Positions 18,056-26,106 of a DNA stretch of 64,000 bases are shown here, piece by piece (position 1 is the first letter of the stretch; the number at the start of each line of letters is the position of its first letter). Source of the stretch: Bacillus sp. Xin1 (GTDB lineage: Bacteria > Bacillota > Bacilli > Bacillales > Bacillaceae_G); contig NZ_JABUAE010000012.1 in assembly GCF_013314535.1 (NCBI RefSeq), positions 1 to 64,000 on the forward strand. Direction: 5' to 3'. The notes under the pieces were generated by a model. That model was given only the letters and a program-made list of their open reading frames with translations. It was not told where the DNA came from and searched no databases. A program made the position numbers and the translations under genes.

Positions 18056-18478
18056 TCACATATCCCAAATAACATTATTAACCTTTGCATCAACTCTTAC
18101 ACGCTGAATGAACTTCTTTCTCTCTTCTTCTTTATGAATTAACTTATGTATATACCGACGTTTACTTAATAAATTTCTGTATGCTTCATTATAATCTAGA
18201 ACTTCCTGGCAGCACTTATCCTCATATAAAACTTTAAACCATGCATACCTCTTTAATTTTTCCACATGCCTCTTCATTCTTTTCTTTTTCCGTTTTTCTC
18301 GTTCAAATAACCTCTCCACCACTTTCTCTACCACTTCATCTAACATAAAGTCCCCAGCTACTTTTACAACACCAATCGTTCCTCTAACAATGCCTTTCCC
18401 CGCATCAACACACACTTCACCTAATGCAATTACTGCCCGACCAATCCCTACTAGAATGTGTCCAATAATATCCTCCAT
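18056..18478 (-). CDS. Unknown 140-residue protein with a Gly-rich hydrophobic N-terminus
   Basis: Residues 1-45 are glycine-, valine- and alanine-rich (GHILVGIGRAVIALGEV, GIVRGTIGVVKVAGD), suggesting membrane association. Residues 55-75 are strongly basic (EREKRKKKRMKRHVEKLKR), and the remainder is helical with a CC pair in DKCCQEV. The ATG follows AGAAGGAAG. It lies 14 bases after signal peptidase I and is probably co-transcribed. No homologue is recalled. A substrate or modulator of the peptidase, or a partner of the convergent GTPase, is possible but unproven. Confidence 0.65.
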   Translation of the reverse strand: MEDIIGHILVGIGRAVIALGEVCVDAGKGIVRGTIGVVKVAGDFMLDEVVEKVVERLFEREKRKKKRMKRHVEKLKRYAWFKVLYEDKCCQEVLDYNEAYRNLLSKRRYIHKLIHKEEERKKFIQRVRVDAKVNNVIWDM

Positions 18479-18492
18479 ATTATCACTTCCTT

Positions 18493-19026
18493 CTAGTTCA
18501 CAATTCTCATATGATCAAACGGATAATAGATTGCTGTTAATGTTCCAAGCACTTCCGTTTTATGAATCAGCCCTAAGCCGTTACGACTATCTTTACTCAC
18601 TAACCGATTATCACCCATAACAAAAATCTTATCCTTTGGAATTGTAATAGGACCAAAGTCTTCAGTTAAGTTAATAAGAAGTTGTTTCGCATGCTCTCTA
18701 TTCTTATCCAGATAAGGTTCACTTTTTACCTGATGATTTACATATAATTGATCATTTTTCATCTCAATTACATCTCCTGGAAGCCCAATAATTCTCTTTA
18801 CATAAAAGTTATCAGTCTTTACTACAATAATATCTTCACGCTCATAAGTCTCAAACCTCTTTGCTAACTTATTAATAATTACCTTATCCCCATCTTGCAA
18901 TGTTGGCCTCATAGATGCTCCTTGTACAGTTGTTGGAAAAAACACAAAAATCTTCATTAAAAAAAATAATAAACACGCAATTGCCGTTATTTCAAAAAGT
19001 TCACAAAAGCGACTTTTCTTTTTCAT
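18493..19026 (-). CDS. lepB: Signal peptidase I (type I, SipS/LepB-like)
   Basis: 177 residues. One N-terminal membrane anchor (about 11-31) is followed by the Ser-Lys dyad: Ser38 in QGASMRPTLQ and Lys77 in YVKRIIGLPGD. The box D motif MGDNRLVSKDSR and later GLIHKTEV complete the catalytic core. It removes signal peptides from secreted proteins at the outer face of the membrane. The ATG follows AAAGGGG. It is one of the several P-type signal peptidases usual in bacilli. Confidence 0.94.
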   Translation of the reverse strand: MKKKSRFCELFEITAIACLLFFLMKIFVFFPTTVQGASMRPTLQDGDKVIINKLAKRFETYEREDIIVVKTDNFYVKRIIGLPGDVIEMKNDQLYVNHQVKSEPYLDKNREHAKQLLINLTEDFGPITIPKDKIFVMGDNRLVSKDSRNGLGLIHKTEVLGTLTAIYYPFDHMRIVN

Positions 19027-19261
19027 TTATTTCCCCTTTCTCTCTTATCCTTCCATTATAAGATCCATTTGTAAATAAATTCTATATTCTCTGTTAATTA
19101 TTCGTATTACTTATCCTACATCAGTGATTGATCATACAGATTTCAATGTTTAGTAATAACAAAGTAACTACAAAGCTCTAATTGGTTAAGCTTAATAATG
19201 AATAAAAGATACTCCACTGCACCTATAGAAAAAGAACCGCTTTTCACAAGCAGTTCTCTAT

Positions 19262-19356
19262 TTTTTATCCCGCTATTTTCGTGCAGTAAAAGCCCGATTG
19301 GTGAGAGCTAGTAATCGGTGGGGGATGAAGAGCCCCCACCGATTACAATTTCACTC
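19262..19356 (+). repeat. Interspersed repeat with GTAAAAGCCCGATTGGT core, copy A
   Basis: It begins TTTATCCCGCTATT, contains GTAAAAGCCCGATTGGT, and ends in a perfect 14-bp hairpin GTAATCGGTGGGGG (19311-19324)/19332-19346. A related copy lies on the minus strand at about 43.99-44.14 kb. It fills the end of the 330-base lepB-YhhN gap, which is otherwise empty apart from a weak hairpin at 19231-19260. Confidence 0.75.
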
Positions 19357-20036
19357 TATATTCCAGCATAAATAATACACATCTGTGCAGCAACATATGT
19401 TAGCCAAATCCAAAGCGGATCATACTTTACTTTGCGGCCGCCAATATCTGTCACACCGATAATAAAATCAGAAATCACAAATAGTAACCCACCGAATGCT
19501 GGGATCCACCATATTCCGCTATTGGCATAGTATAATGCAAATGCAAAGCATGCCATTCCACCAACCCATAAACCATATACGAGCGCACCAATTGTAAACA
19601 ACTTATCTTGCCCTTGATTCCGAATAAAAAAGAACCAGCCAACTATTAAAAATAGACCGTAGGCAATTACACCAATCCAGAATCCCTTCCACGAAATACC
19701 CGTTTGTAAAAATGCCGTTACATAAAAACAATGCGCAATTGCAAATGTAACCATACCACCGATTAGCCGATGCCCAAACGGTATGAGCCCCGCCATGAAT
19801 AAATCACCAACCGTAGATAAAGTCATACCAATTGCAGCCCACTGTCGGTACTCTACAGATGGATTTTGTAACCAAATCCAAATCGCACCTCCTGTTAAAG
19901 AAAAACTAAGCGTGAGACGAATCAATAATGGTAACGGCTCATTTTTGTTAGTTTGTCTTGTCTTCGCCATTGCAAAAAATGCTCCCAAAACAAATAAAAG
20001 GGCTTGCCCAATTAATAATATATAAATTTCATTCAT
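19356..20036 (-). CDS. YhhN family membrane protein (lysoplasmalogenase-like)
   Basis: 226 residues with about eight membrane helices. YhhN landmarks are visible: STVGDLFM, AIAHCFYVTAF and FVISDFIIGV. The conserved aspartates within the membrane are those proposed to be catalytic in TMEM86/YhhN lysoplasmalogenases. The bacterial substrate is unclear because bacilli generally lack plasmalogens. The ATG follows AGAGGAG. It is monocistronic. Confidence 0.85.
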   Translation of the reverse strand: MNEIYILLIGQALLFVLGAFFAMAKTRQTNKNEPLPLLIRLTLSFSLTGGAIWIWLQNPSVEYRQWAAIGMTLSTVGDLFMAGLIPFGHRLIGGMVTFAIAHCFYVTAFLQTGISWKGFWIGVIAYGLFLIVGWFFFIRNQGQDKLFTIGALVYGLWVGGMACFAFALYYANSGIWWIPAFGGLLFVISDFIIGVTDIGGRKVKYDPLWIWLTYVAAQMCIIYAGI

Positions 20037-20102
20037 AATATGTGCTCCTCTAATGAACAGATAATAATGTACTTCGTGATATAACTTCTTTTTTCCTCTA
20101 AA

Positions 20103-20137
20103 ATTTTAAAAAAAGAAGAACTTCTGTCCTTCTTCTT
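20103..20137 (-). terminator. Terminator of the EamA transporter gene
   Basis: On the minus strand AGAAGAA and TTCTTCT pair and are followed by a T-run, about 35 bases past the stop at 20170. Confidence 0.6.
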
Positions 20138-20169
20138 CGAGCATGAAAAAAACAATACTCTCATTTATT

Positions 20170-21120
20170 TTAAGCTGCTTGTTTCTCTTGTTCTGCTTTT
20201 TGTATATTTGATGTTCGATTTACTACGATAATCCCTGCCGCTACGCACGCTAAGCCAAATAAAACAAATGAATGAATTGCTTCTCCTAAAATCATACTGG
20301 ATAATAAAACACCAAATACCGGTATAAAGAACATATACATCGATACTTTTCCAACCTTGTTATACTTCATAACTGTATTCCAAATACAGAATCCTGCCGC
20401 TGATAAGAAGGATAAATATAGTAACATACACAGTGCTTTCATATTAAATATAAAAGGCATAAATCCAACTTGAAAAATGCCAATACATAATAAGCCAATG
20501 GATCCAAAAATCATCTGATATGCTGTCATGTACCCTACATCTAATGTTTTACTTCCTTCTTTCGCCAATATATTCCCATATGAATACATCATCGCTGCCC
20601 CAAGAAGCAATAATTCACCAATTCCAAAATGAAATGCCATACTCCCATCACTTGGAACATTCACAAGAATTACACCACAAAAACCGATAGACACACCGAT
20701 TACTTTTCGAATATTTAATGCATCGTCTTTATACAAAAAATGTGCGAGTAAAATTTGAAAAAAAGATGAAGTCCCCGAAATAATAGCACCTTCAATACCA
20801 GAACTGTAACTCATACCAATATAAAAACACACATATTGTAGGAATGTTTGAAACAAACCAATTTGTACTAATTGCTTCCCTGTTTCTTTTTTGAAATGCA
20901 TATCTTTTCCTAGTGCTTTAAAAAAGAATAAGAGCATCACACCTGATAAGAAAAAACGATAACCAGCAAATAATATTTGCTCGCCAACTTCATGTGGCCG
21001 AATTCCGAGTTCAGCATAACTTAATTTAATAAAAGGAAATGCGCTTCCCCATAGAAATGTCGCTGCGAGTGCTGCAACAAATACACCAATCGGATGAGTA
21101 AAAAATTTCTCTGTCTTCAC
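20170..21120 (-). CDS. DMT superfamily permease, EamA type (10 helices)
   Basis: 316 residues starting at a GTG (21120) with AAAGGAAG upstream. Two EamA repeats are seen, the first opening with ATFLWGSAFPFIKLSY and the second centred on AAMMYSYGNILAKEG, ending in SSMILGEAIHSFVLFG. It is probably an efflux permease for amino acids or metabolites; the substrate cannot be deduced. The tail is polar (AEQEKQAA). It is divergent from the metal ATPase gene. Confidence 0.85.
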   Translation of the reverse strand: MKTEKFFTHPIGVFVAALAATFLWGSAFPFIKLSYAELGIRPHEVGEQILFAGYRFFLSGVMLLFFFKALGKDMHFKKETGKQLVQIGLFQTFLQYVCFYIGMSYSSGIEGAIISGTSSFFQILLAHFLYKDDALNIRKVIGVSIGFCGVILVNVPSDGSMAFHFGIGELLLLGAAMMYSYGNILAKEGSKTLDVGYMTAYQMIFGSIGLLCIGIFQVGFMPFIFNMKALCMLLYLSFLSAAGFCIWNTVMKYNKVGKVSMYMFFIPVFGVLLSSMILGEAIHSFVLFGLACVAAGIIVVNRTSNIQKAEQEKQAA

Positions 21121-21242
21121 TTGTTGTCTTCCTTTCCGACCTTTTTACGAACAATATTCATATATACCAAAGGAAAAGCAAAAAAACAAGTTTTTCAACT
21201 TTGTATATAAGCAAAAACATATCCTCAAGTAGAGACATATGA

Positions 21243-21263
21243 TATAATATAGAATAATTACAA
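21243..21263 (+). promoter_or_regulatory. -10 element overlapping a PerR-box-like site ahead of the metal ATPase
   Basis: TATAAT at 21243-21248 is followed at once by ATAGAATAATTACAA (21249-21263), which matches 11 of 14 informative positions of the PerR consensus TTATAATNATTATAA. The B. subtilis homologue is PerR-controlled, so the site is plausible. The -35 is weak. Confidence 0.45.
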
Positions 21264-21295
21264 GGTAATAATTGATAAATTTTTTCAATAGAAAT

Positions 21296-21319
21296 GCTGC
21301 TATCCGTATGGATGGCAGC
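21296..21319 (+). other. 5' leader hairpin of the metal ATPase mRNA
   Basis: GCTGCTATCC and GGATGGCAGC pair (one G-T) around GTAT, followed by TTTCG. It is 70 bases upstream of the start codon. It may be a weak attenuator or an mRNA-stability element. Confidence 0.4.
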
Positions 21320-21389
21320 TTTCGTCGTTTTATAGGGCTTTCGATTTTGATTCTTTTTCTCAATAAGAATATGAAAGGAGCGAGTAATC

Positions 21390-23315
21390 ATGAACTCAGA
21401 AGTAAAAACATTACCATCAAAAAACAGTATGTCTAACCCATCTTGGATTCAGTCATTTCAAAAACATTATGAACTAATCTTTGCAATCCTATCTGGTGTT
21501 TTCATTTTAGCAGGCTGGTTATTCACAAAAAACGAAGTAACAACTGCTGGAGTAGTTTTTTATATCCTCGCCTATATAATTGGAGGATATGCGAAAGCCA
21601 AAGAAGGCGTTGAAGATACAATAGAAGAAAAAGAATTGAATGTAGAAATGTTAATGATCTTCGCTGCCATTGGTGCCGCTATTATTGGATACTGGGCAGA
21701 AGGTGCAATCTTAATATTTATCTTTGCACTAAGCGGTGCAATGGAATCTTACACATTAAGTAAAAGTCAAAAAGAAATTTCAGCACTGCTTGATTTACAA
21801 CCTGAAGAAGCTTTGCGCATTTCTCATGGAACAGAAGAACGTATTCCAGTAGCTCAGTTAGAAATTGATGACATTATTTTAATTAAGCCAGGTGAACGCG
21901 TACCTGCTGATGGTACAATTCATAGTGGTGAAACAAATATTGATGAGGCAGCAATCACCGGGGAGCCTATCCCAAATGAGAAAAAATTAGGTGATGAAGT
22001 ATTCGCTGGAACTGTAAACTTACGCGGGGCTATTGAAGTTAAAATTACGAAAAGAAGCGACCAAACGTTGTTTCAAAAAATTATTCGTCTCGTTCAAAAC
22101 GCACAAAGTGAAAAATCCCCATCCCAACTTTTTATCGAAAAATTTGAGGGAACATATGTAAAAGGTGTGCTTATCGCTGTTGCTCTTATGATGTTCGTTC
22201 CTCATTTCATACTGGATTGGAGCTGGAACGAAACATTTTATCGCGCTATGATTTTACTCGTCGTCGCTTCTCCTTGTGCACTCGTTGCAGCAATTACACC
22301 CGCAACATTATCTGCTATTTCTAATGGTGCACGAAGCGGTATTTTATTTAAAGGTGGTATTCATTTAGAACGCCTTGCCTCCGTAAAGGCAATCGCCTTT
22401 GATAAAACGGGAACATTAACACAGGGAAAACCGACTGTAACAGATGTTTACGTACGCAATGGAATAACAGAAAAAGATGTACTATATATTACAGCTTCTA
22501 TTGAAAGTCATTCCACACACCCGCTCGCAGAAGCGATCGTCAAGTACGCAAAACACGCATATGACATTGCATTAACGAAACCAGAAAGTGTAGAAGATGT
22601 CACTGGATTTGGCTTAAGAGGAGTTTTAGAAAATACACCTTACAAGATTGGAAAGGCCGATTTTATTGGAGAAGAAACAAAAATTTTTCATAATGGTATC
22701 GCTACTACGCTTGAACAAGAAGGAAAAACTGTTGTCTATATTAGTGATGAAGAAGGAATTCTTGGCCTTATTGCTCTAAAAGATACGTTGCGCCAGGAAA
22801 CAATTGCTGCAATTCGTGATTTACAGAGCATTGGTGTTGAAGCCATCATGATCACCGGTGATAACGAACAAACAGCTAAAGCAATTGCGACTGAAAGCAA
22901 TATAAAAGAATACTACGCATCATGCTTACCAGAAACAAAAGTAGACACAGTAAAACAGCTAAAAGAAAAATACGGTACAGTGGCAATGGTTGGCGATGGA
23001 ATTAACGATGCTCCAGCACTCGCTACAGCAAGTATTGGTGTCGCGATGGGTGAAGGGACAGATGTTGCCTTAGAAACAGCAGATGTTGTTCTAATGAAAA
23101 ATGAACTCTCTCGCCTTGCACAGGCCATTCGTTTATCAAAACGAATGAATCGCATCGTAAAACAAAACATTATCTTTTCTTTAGCGGTAATCGCATTGCT
23201 CATTTGTTCGAACTTCTTGCAATTTTTAGCTCTTCCATTTGGCGTTATTGGCCATGAAGGAAGTACAATTCTTGTTATTTTAAACGGATTACGCTTATTG
23301 AAAGGAAATAATTAA
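21390..23315 (+). CDS. pfeT: P1B-4-type metal ATPase, PfeT/ZosA family
   Basis: 641 residues without an N-terminal metal-binding domain. P-type features are present: TGEP actuator loop, SPC in membrane helix 6 (294-296), phosphorylation site DKTGT with D338, and GDGINDAPAL. The last helices carry HEGST, and SPC plus HEGS(T) is the signature of the P1B-4 subgroup. B. subtilis ZosA/PfeT (637 residues) exports Fe(II) and was earlier proposed to import zinc; it is induced by peroxide through PerR. The ATG follows GAAAGGAG. A candidate PerR box upstream agrees with this assignment. Confidence 0.9.
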   Translation: MNSEVKTLPSKNSMSNPSWIQSFQKHYELIFAILSGVFILAGWLFTKNEVTTAGVVFYILAYIIGGYAKAKEGVEDTIEEKELNVEMLMIFAAIGAAIIGYWAEGAILIFIFALSGAMESYTLSKSQKEISALLDLQPEEALRISHGTEERIPVAQLEIDDIILIKPGERVPADGTIHSGETNIDEAAITGEPIPNEKKLGDEVFAGTVNLRGAIEVKITKRSDQTLFQKIIRLVQNAQSEKSPSQLFIEKFEGTYVKGVLIAVALMMFVPHFILDWSWNETFYRAMILLVVASPCALVAAITPATLSAISNGARSGILFKGGIHLERLASVKAIAFDKTGTLTQGKPTVTDVYVRNGITEKDVLYITASIESHSTHPLAEAIVKYAKHAYDIALTKPESVEDVTGFGLRGVLENTPYKIGKADFIGEETKIFHNGIATTLEQEGKTVVYISDEEGILGLIALKDTLRQETIAAIRDLQSIGVEAIMITGDNEQTAKAIATESNIKEYYASCLPETKVDTVKQLKEKYGTVAMVGDGINDAPALATASIGVAMGEGTDVALETADVVLMKNELSRLAQAIRLSKRMNRIVKQNIIFSLAVIALLICSNFLQFLALPFGVIGHEGSTILVILNGLRLLKGNN

Positions 23316-23346
23316 ACGGGTTCCCTAAGTAGGGAACCCGTTTTTT
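23316..23346 (+). terminator. Terminator of pfeT
   Basis: ACGGGTTCCCT pairs with AGGGAACCCGT, followed by TTTTTC, directly after the stop codon. Confidence 0.88.
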
Positions 23347-23412
23347 CTTCCATATCCAGCTCTAGTAGCTAGATGATTCGGTAGCTTCACGCTTCAAGCG
23401 AGTCGCTTGTGC
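23347..23412 (-). repeat. Fragment of a Bacillales intergenic repeat
   Basis: The segment has the wording (CCATATCCAGCTCTAG, then CTTCAAGCGAGTCGCTTGTG) of short non-coding repeats I recall from many Bacillus intergenic regions. CAAGCGAGTCGCTTG forms a small hairpin. The assignment rests on memory of the pattern. Confidence 0.4.
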
Positions 23413-23526
23413 TTAATGGTAGCCGTTATGTCCATTCGCACTACTGCTCGTTTTATGTTTTGGATGTGAACTACTTTTTTGTTTACCTTGGCTTTTATTA
23501 TTATGATTTTTTTTATTGTTACTCAT
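23413..23526 (-). CDS. 37-residue basic Asn/Lys/His/Ser-rich peptide
   Basis: MSNNKKNHNNKSQGKQK begins after an unusually strong site (AGGGGGG, 8 bases before ATG 23526). The composition (Lys, Asn, His, Ser, Gly; no Cys, Leu or acidic residues) resembles minor small acid-soluble spore proteins or other spore-core peptides, but no specific Ssp was matched. It lies 40 bases downstream of yfkH, possibly as the last gene of that operon. Confidence 0.6.
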   Translation of the reverse strand: MSNNKKNHNNKSQGKQKSSSHPKHKTSSSANGHNGYH

Positions 23527-23566
23527 CTTGAATCCCCCCTGTTCCTTTTTATTATGGAACAGAACG

Positions 23567-24436
23567 CTATTTTCCATTACGGGAATTATTGTCACTTGCT
23601 CGATAAGAATACAAGAGACCATTAATTTCACCACCAAGTAAAATAACCCAGGCCGTTAAATAGAACCATAACATTAAAATGATAATACCACCGAGACCAC
23701 CATATGTATTTGCATAATTAGCAAATTTGTCTACGTAATAAGCAAATGAGTACGATACCACAATCCATCCAACTGTTGCAAATAATGCTCCTGATACAAC
23801 TTCTTTTCTTTTTAACTTTCGATCAGGCGCAAATGTATATAAGAAACTAAATAAGGAAAATAACACTAAAAAGCTGGCTACTAATCGTGTAATACTCCAT
23901 ACGAAAGAAAAACTCTCTGATAAGCCGAGCGCTTTAAAAACAGCAGCTCCAATTACCTGTCCAAAAACAGGGACAATTAAAGCGAAGACAATCATAAAAA
24001 TTATTGCCAGTGTGAGTACAATGGACAACGCTCTCGTTGTAATGTAAGAGCGTGTTTCTTTTACGTCATAAGCACGATTAAAAGCATTCATCACTGCATT
24101 TACACCATTTGATGCAAACCATAACATCGATAATAAACCAAATGATAGCAAACCACCATTTTGTTTGTTTACGACGCTATCGACATTCACCTCAATTAAA
24201 TTCATTGCATCTTCTGGCACATAATTCTCTAATAAACTGAGCACATCCTCTGTATGAATGGGAATAAATCCAAGAAGTGTAATTAAAAAAACAAGCCCAG
24301 GAAAAATCGCAAGCAAGAAGAAATAAGCGAGCTGTGCTGCTAAGCCCGCTACGTCATCTCGCATCGTTCGGTCATATAGATCCTTTCCAAACGAATAGAC
24401 ACGATTTCCCCTTGCTTTCTCTAGAAACTTTTTCAT
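23567..24436 (-). CDS. yfkH: YihY/UPF0761 family membrane protein (YfkH)
   Basis: 289 residues. Six membrane helices show the family pattern: GLAAQLAYFFLLAIFPGLVFLI near the start, FASNGVNAVMNAFNRAYDVKETRS in the middle, and GALFATVGWIVVSYSFAYYV late. Formerly called RNase BN by mistake, the family has no known enzymatic role. The order yfkH-yfkI-yfkJ next to yfkK agrees with B. subtilis. It begins 6 bases after yfkI. Confidence 0.88.
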   Translation of the reverse strand: MKKFLEKARGNRVYSFGKDLYDRTMRDDVAGLAAQLAYFFLLAIFPGLVFLITLLGFIPIHTEDVLSLLENYVPEDAMNLIEVNVDSVVNKQNGGLLSFGLLSMLWFASNGVNAVMNAFNRAYDVKETRSYITTRALSIVLTLAIIFMIVFALIVPVFGQVIGAAVFKALGLSESFSFVWSITRLVASFLVLFSLFSFLYTFAPDRKLKRKEVVSGALFATVGWIVVSYSFAYYVDKFANYANTYGGLGGIIILMLWFYLTAWVILLGGEINGLLYSYRASDNNSRNGK

Positions 24437-24442
24437 ATTTCT

Positions 24443-24901
24443 CTAGACGCTTTTCTTCTCTTCTTTATCTTGCTTCAATTCAATGTATGCTTCTGTTTTT
24501 TTTTCTTCAGCAATCACTGGCTCTTCTCCTTTTACTTCCTCTGATATTGGAGAAATTGCTTGGATTTCAATTGTTTCTGTTTTTTCTTGTGGCTCAGCTT
24601 TTTTCTTATTAAAAATTTCTTTCGTTTCTTTTAGTGTTTCAACAACAGCTGGTGTTAATTTCTTAATTTCCGCTACCTTAGCCTTTACTACATTAAAATC
24701 TGCAAGTTCGCGCCCTTTATCTGTAACAGTTTGCACTTTTTCTTTAATCTTTGCATTCTCGCCAATTTCAATCATTTTTGATTTTGCTTTTTCTGCTGTA
24801 TTTTTCACTTTCTCACGATTTTCTTTCTTAAGCATGGAAACAGCTACACCCGCTGCTACACCAATCGCAATGTTTCGAGCTATATTATTCTTCTTTGCCA
24901 T
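24443..24901 (-). CDS. yfkI: YtxH-like membrane-anchored helical protein (YfkI)
   Basis: 152 residues. An N-terminal glycine-rich hydrophobic segment (IAIGVAAGVAVSML) precedes a long Lys/Glu/Ala helical region (residues 25-105), as in YtxH/gas-vesicle-like stress proteins, and a very acidic Glu-rich tail. The ATG follows AAAGGGTGAAGG. It is immediately upstream of yfkH (6-base gap). It may be an envelope or cytoskeletal-like stress protein; function unknown. Confidence 0.8.
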   Translation of the reverse strand: MAKKNNIARNIAIGVAAGVAVSMLKKENREKVKNTAEKAKSKMIEIGENAKIKEKVQTVTDKGRELADFNVVKAKVAEIKKLTPAVVETLKETKEIFNKKKAEPQEKTETIEIQAISPISEEVKGEEPVIAEEKKTEAYIELKQDKEEKKSV

Positions 24902-24954
24902 ATTCCTTCACCCTTTCATTTCTTATGTTAGAAAGTATTTCTTTCTAATTTTTC

Positions 24955-25419
24955 TCATATTCCTTGCTCATTTCGAATGAATGCTAACAATTTTGCACAC
25001 CCTTCTGTTACAAGGTCATATACTTCTTGAAAGTTCCCTGTAAAATAAGGGTCAGGAACATCCGTCCAGCCACCGTCTGGAACAAAATCGGACAGTCTAC
25101 CAATATAGCCTCCAGCTTTACCTAAACTTTCTAAATCTGCTATATTCTTGTTGTCCATGGCAATAATATAATCAAACTTTGTTAAGTCTTCTTTTTCTAC
25201 TTGCCGTGCTTTAATTCCTTCAAAAGAGACTTCATTTTCTTTTAAAATTTTTTGTGTTCCTTTATGTGGCGGATGACCAATATGCCAATCTCCTGTTCCA
25301 GCAGAGTCAATTTGAATCTTACCTTCTAACCCTTCTCGTATGACAAGATTTCGAAAAATTGCTTCTGCCATAGGAGAACGGCAAATGTTCCCAAGACAAA
25401 CAAACAATACTTGAATCAT
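24955..25419 (-). CDS. yfkJ: Low-molecular-weight protein tyrosine phosphatase (YfkJ)
   Basis: 154 residues. The P-loop VCLGNICRSPMAEA is at the extreme N-terminus (nucleophile Cys8, Arg14), and the acid/base Asp lies in VPDPYFTG near residue 120. Length and motifs match B. subtilis YfkJ (156 residues), which is linked to stress survival. Its stop is 53 bases upstream of the yfkI start, so the genes may share a transcript. Confidence 0.92.
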   Translation of the reverse strand: MIQVLFVCLGNICRSPMAEAIFRNLVIREGLEGKIQIDSAGTGDWHIGHPPHKGTQKILKENEVSFEGIKARQVEKEDLTKFDYIIAMDNKNIADLESLGKAGGYIGRLSDFVPDGGWTDVPDPYFTGNFQEVYDLVTEGCAKLLAFIRNEQGI

Positions 25420-25585
25420 ATTTGTTTCTTCCCTTCTTGGTGCTTTCTTATATATATAGTATAAACAACCAATTATTAATTATAAAGGAAATTCCTACTA
25501 ATTTAATAGGATTGAAAAGATTCATTAACGAAAATGATAAAAAATGTTAAGATATCCTTATGTTATTTCAAAGGGGGACACTTCG

Positions 25586-25810
25586 GTGGATTTATCCGTA
25601 AAATCAAAAGAAAATGTTGAATATATGGTAGAAGCAATTAAAGAAAAGTTACGCATGGTAAACGCTGGAGCAATGCGCGCTGAAAGCTTTAATGAAGAGA
25701 TGTACGAAGATTTACGTGACATTTATGATCATGTAATGAAACGTGAAACATTTAGTATTAGTGAAATGCAAGCTATTACAGAAGAATTGGGTATGTTAAT
25801 TAAAAAATAA
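25586..25810 (+). CDS. yfkK: UPF0435 protein YfkK
   Basis: 74 residues from a GTG at 25586 with AAAGGGGG upstream; the longer ATG frame from 25544 has no binding site. An all-helical small protein ([37 protein letters not shown]), close in length to B. subtilis YfkK (71 residues). Function unknown. It is divergent from yfkJ. Confidence 0.88.
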   Translation: MDLSVKSKENVEYMVEAIKEKLRMVNAGAMRAESFNEEMYEDLRDIYDHVMKRETFSISEMQAITEELGMLIKK

Positions 25811-25977
25811 TGAAGAGTCCCTTGAATAAAGGGGCTTTTCTTTATTTTTAACCCTTCTAAACGAAGTGAAGACGGAAAACACGTTAGAACCGTAATATGC
25901 ATATGAATAGGCTTCATCTCGTTCTCAAACGGAACTATCAAAGGTAAGTGAGGGTAGTTCAATTCTAACAAATTCAT
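25729..25977 (-). CDS. Possible antisense-overlapping ORF with a strong ribosome binding site
   Basis: The frame opens at ATG 25977 after GGGGGGATGTC and reads [20 protein letters not shown], then continues through the yfkK terminator into the complement of yfkK. The first 43 residues look protein-like; the rest is forced by the terminator and by antisense yfkK. It may be a decayed small gene whose original stop was lost. Existence is uncertain. Confidence 0.25.
   Translation of the reverse strand: MNLLELNYPHLPLIVPFENEMKPIHMHITVLTCFPSSLRLEGLKIKKSPFIQGTLHYFLINIPNSSVIACISLILNVSRFIT
25812..25842 (+). terminator. Terminator of yfkK
   Basis: AAGAGTCCCTT and AAGGGGCTT pair around GAATA, followed by TTCTTT. 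Confidence 0.75.
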
Positions 25978-26106
25978 GACATCCCCCCGTTTTTCTACAT
26001 CTATTTTCCAAATACTGTACAATAATAGAAGAACCTCACCATCGAACGCACATCTACTACTCATCACATTACCATTGCTAACTGTGTTTACCGGAGGTGC
26101 TTATCT

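Noticed and set aside
19231-19262. Hairpin AGAACCGCTT/AAGCAGTTCT followed by T's
   Set aside because: Mismatched stem with no plus-strand gene ahead of it; more likely the edge of the adjoining repeat than a working terminator.
21145-21391. Two minus-strand ORFs upstream of pfeT
   Set aside because: They overlap the pfeT promoter and leader, have no ribosome binding site and have low-complexity hydrophobic sequence.
24483-24980. 165-codon ORF opposite yfkI
   Set aside because: Ser/Phe-rich complement of the Lys/Glu-rich yfkI; an artefact of composition.
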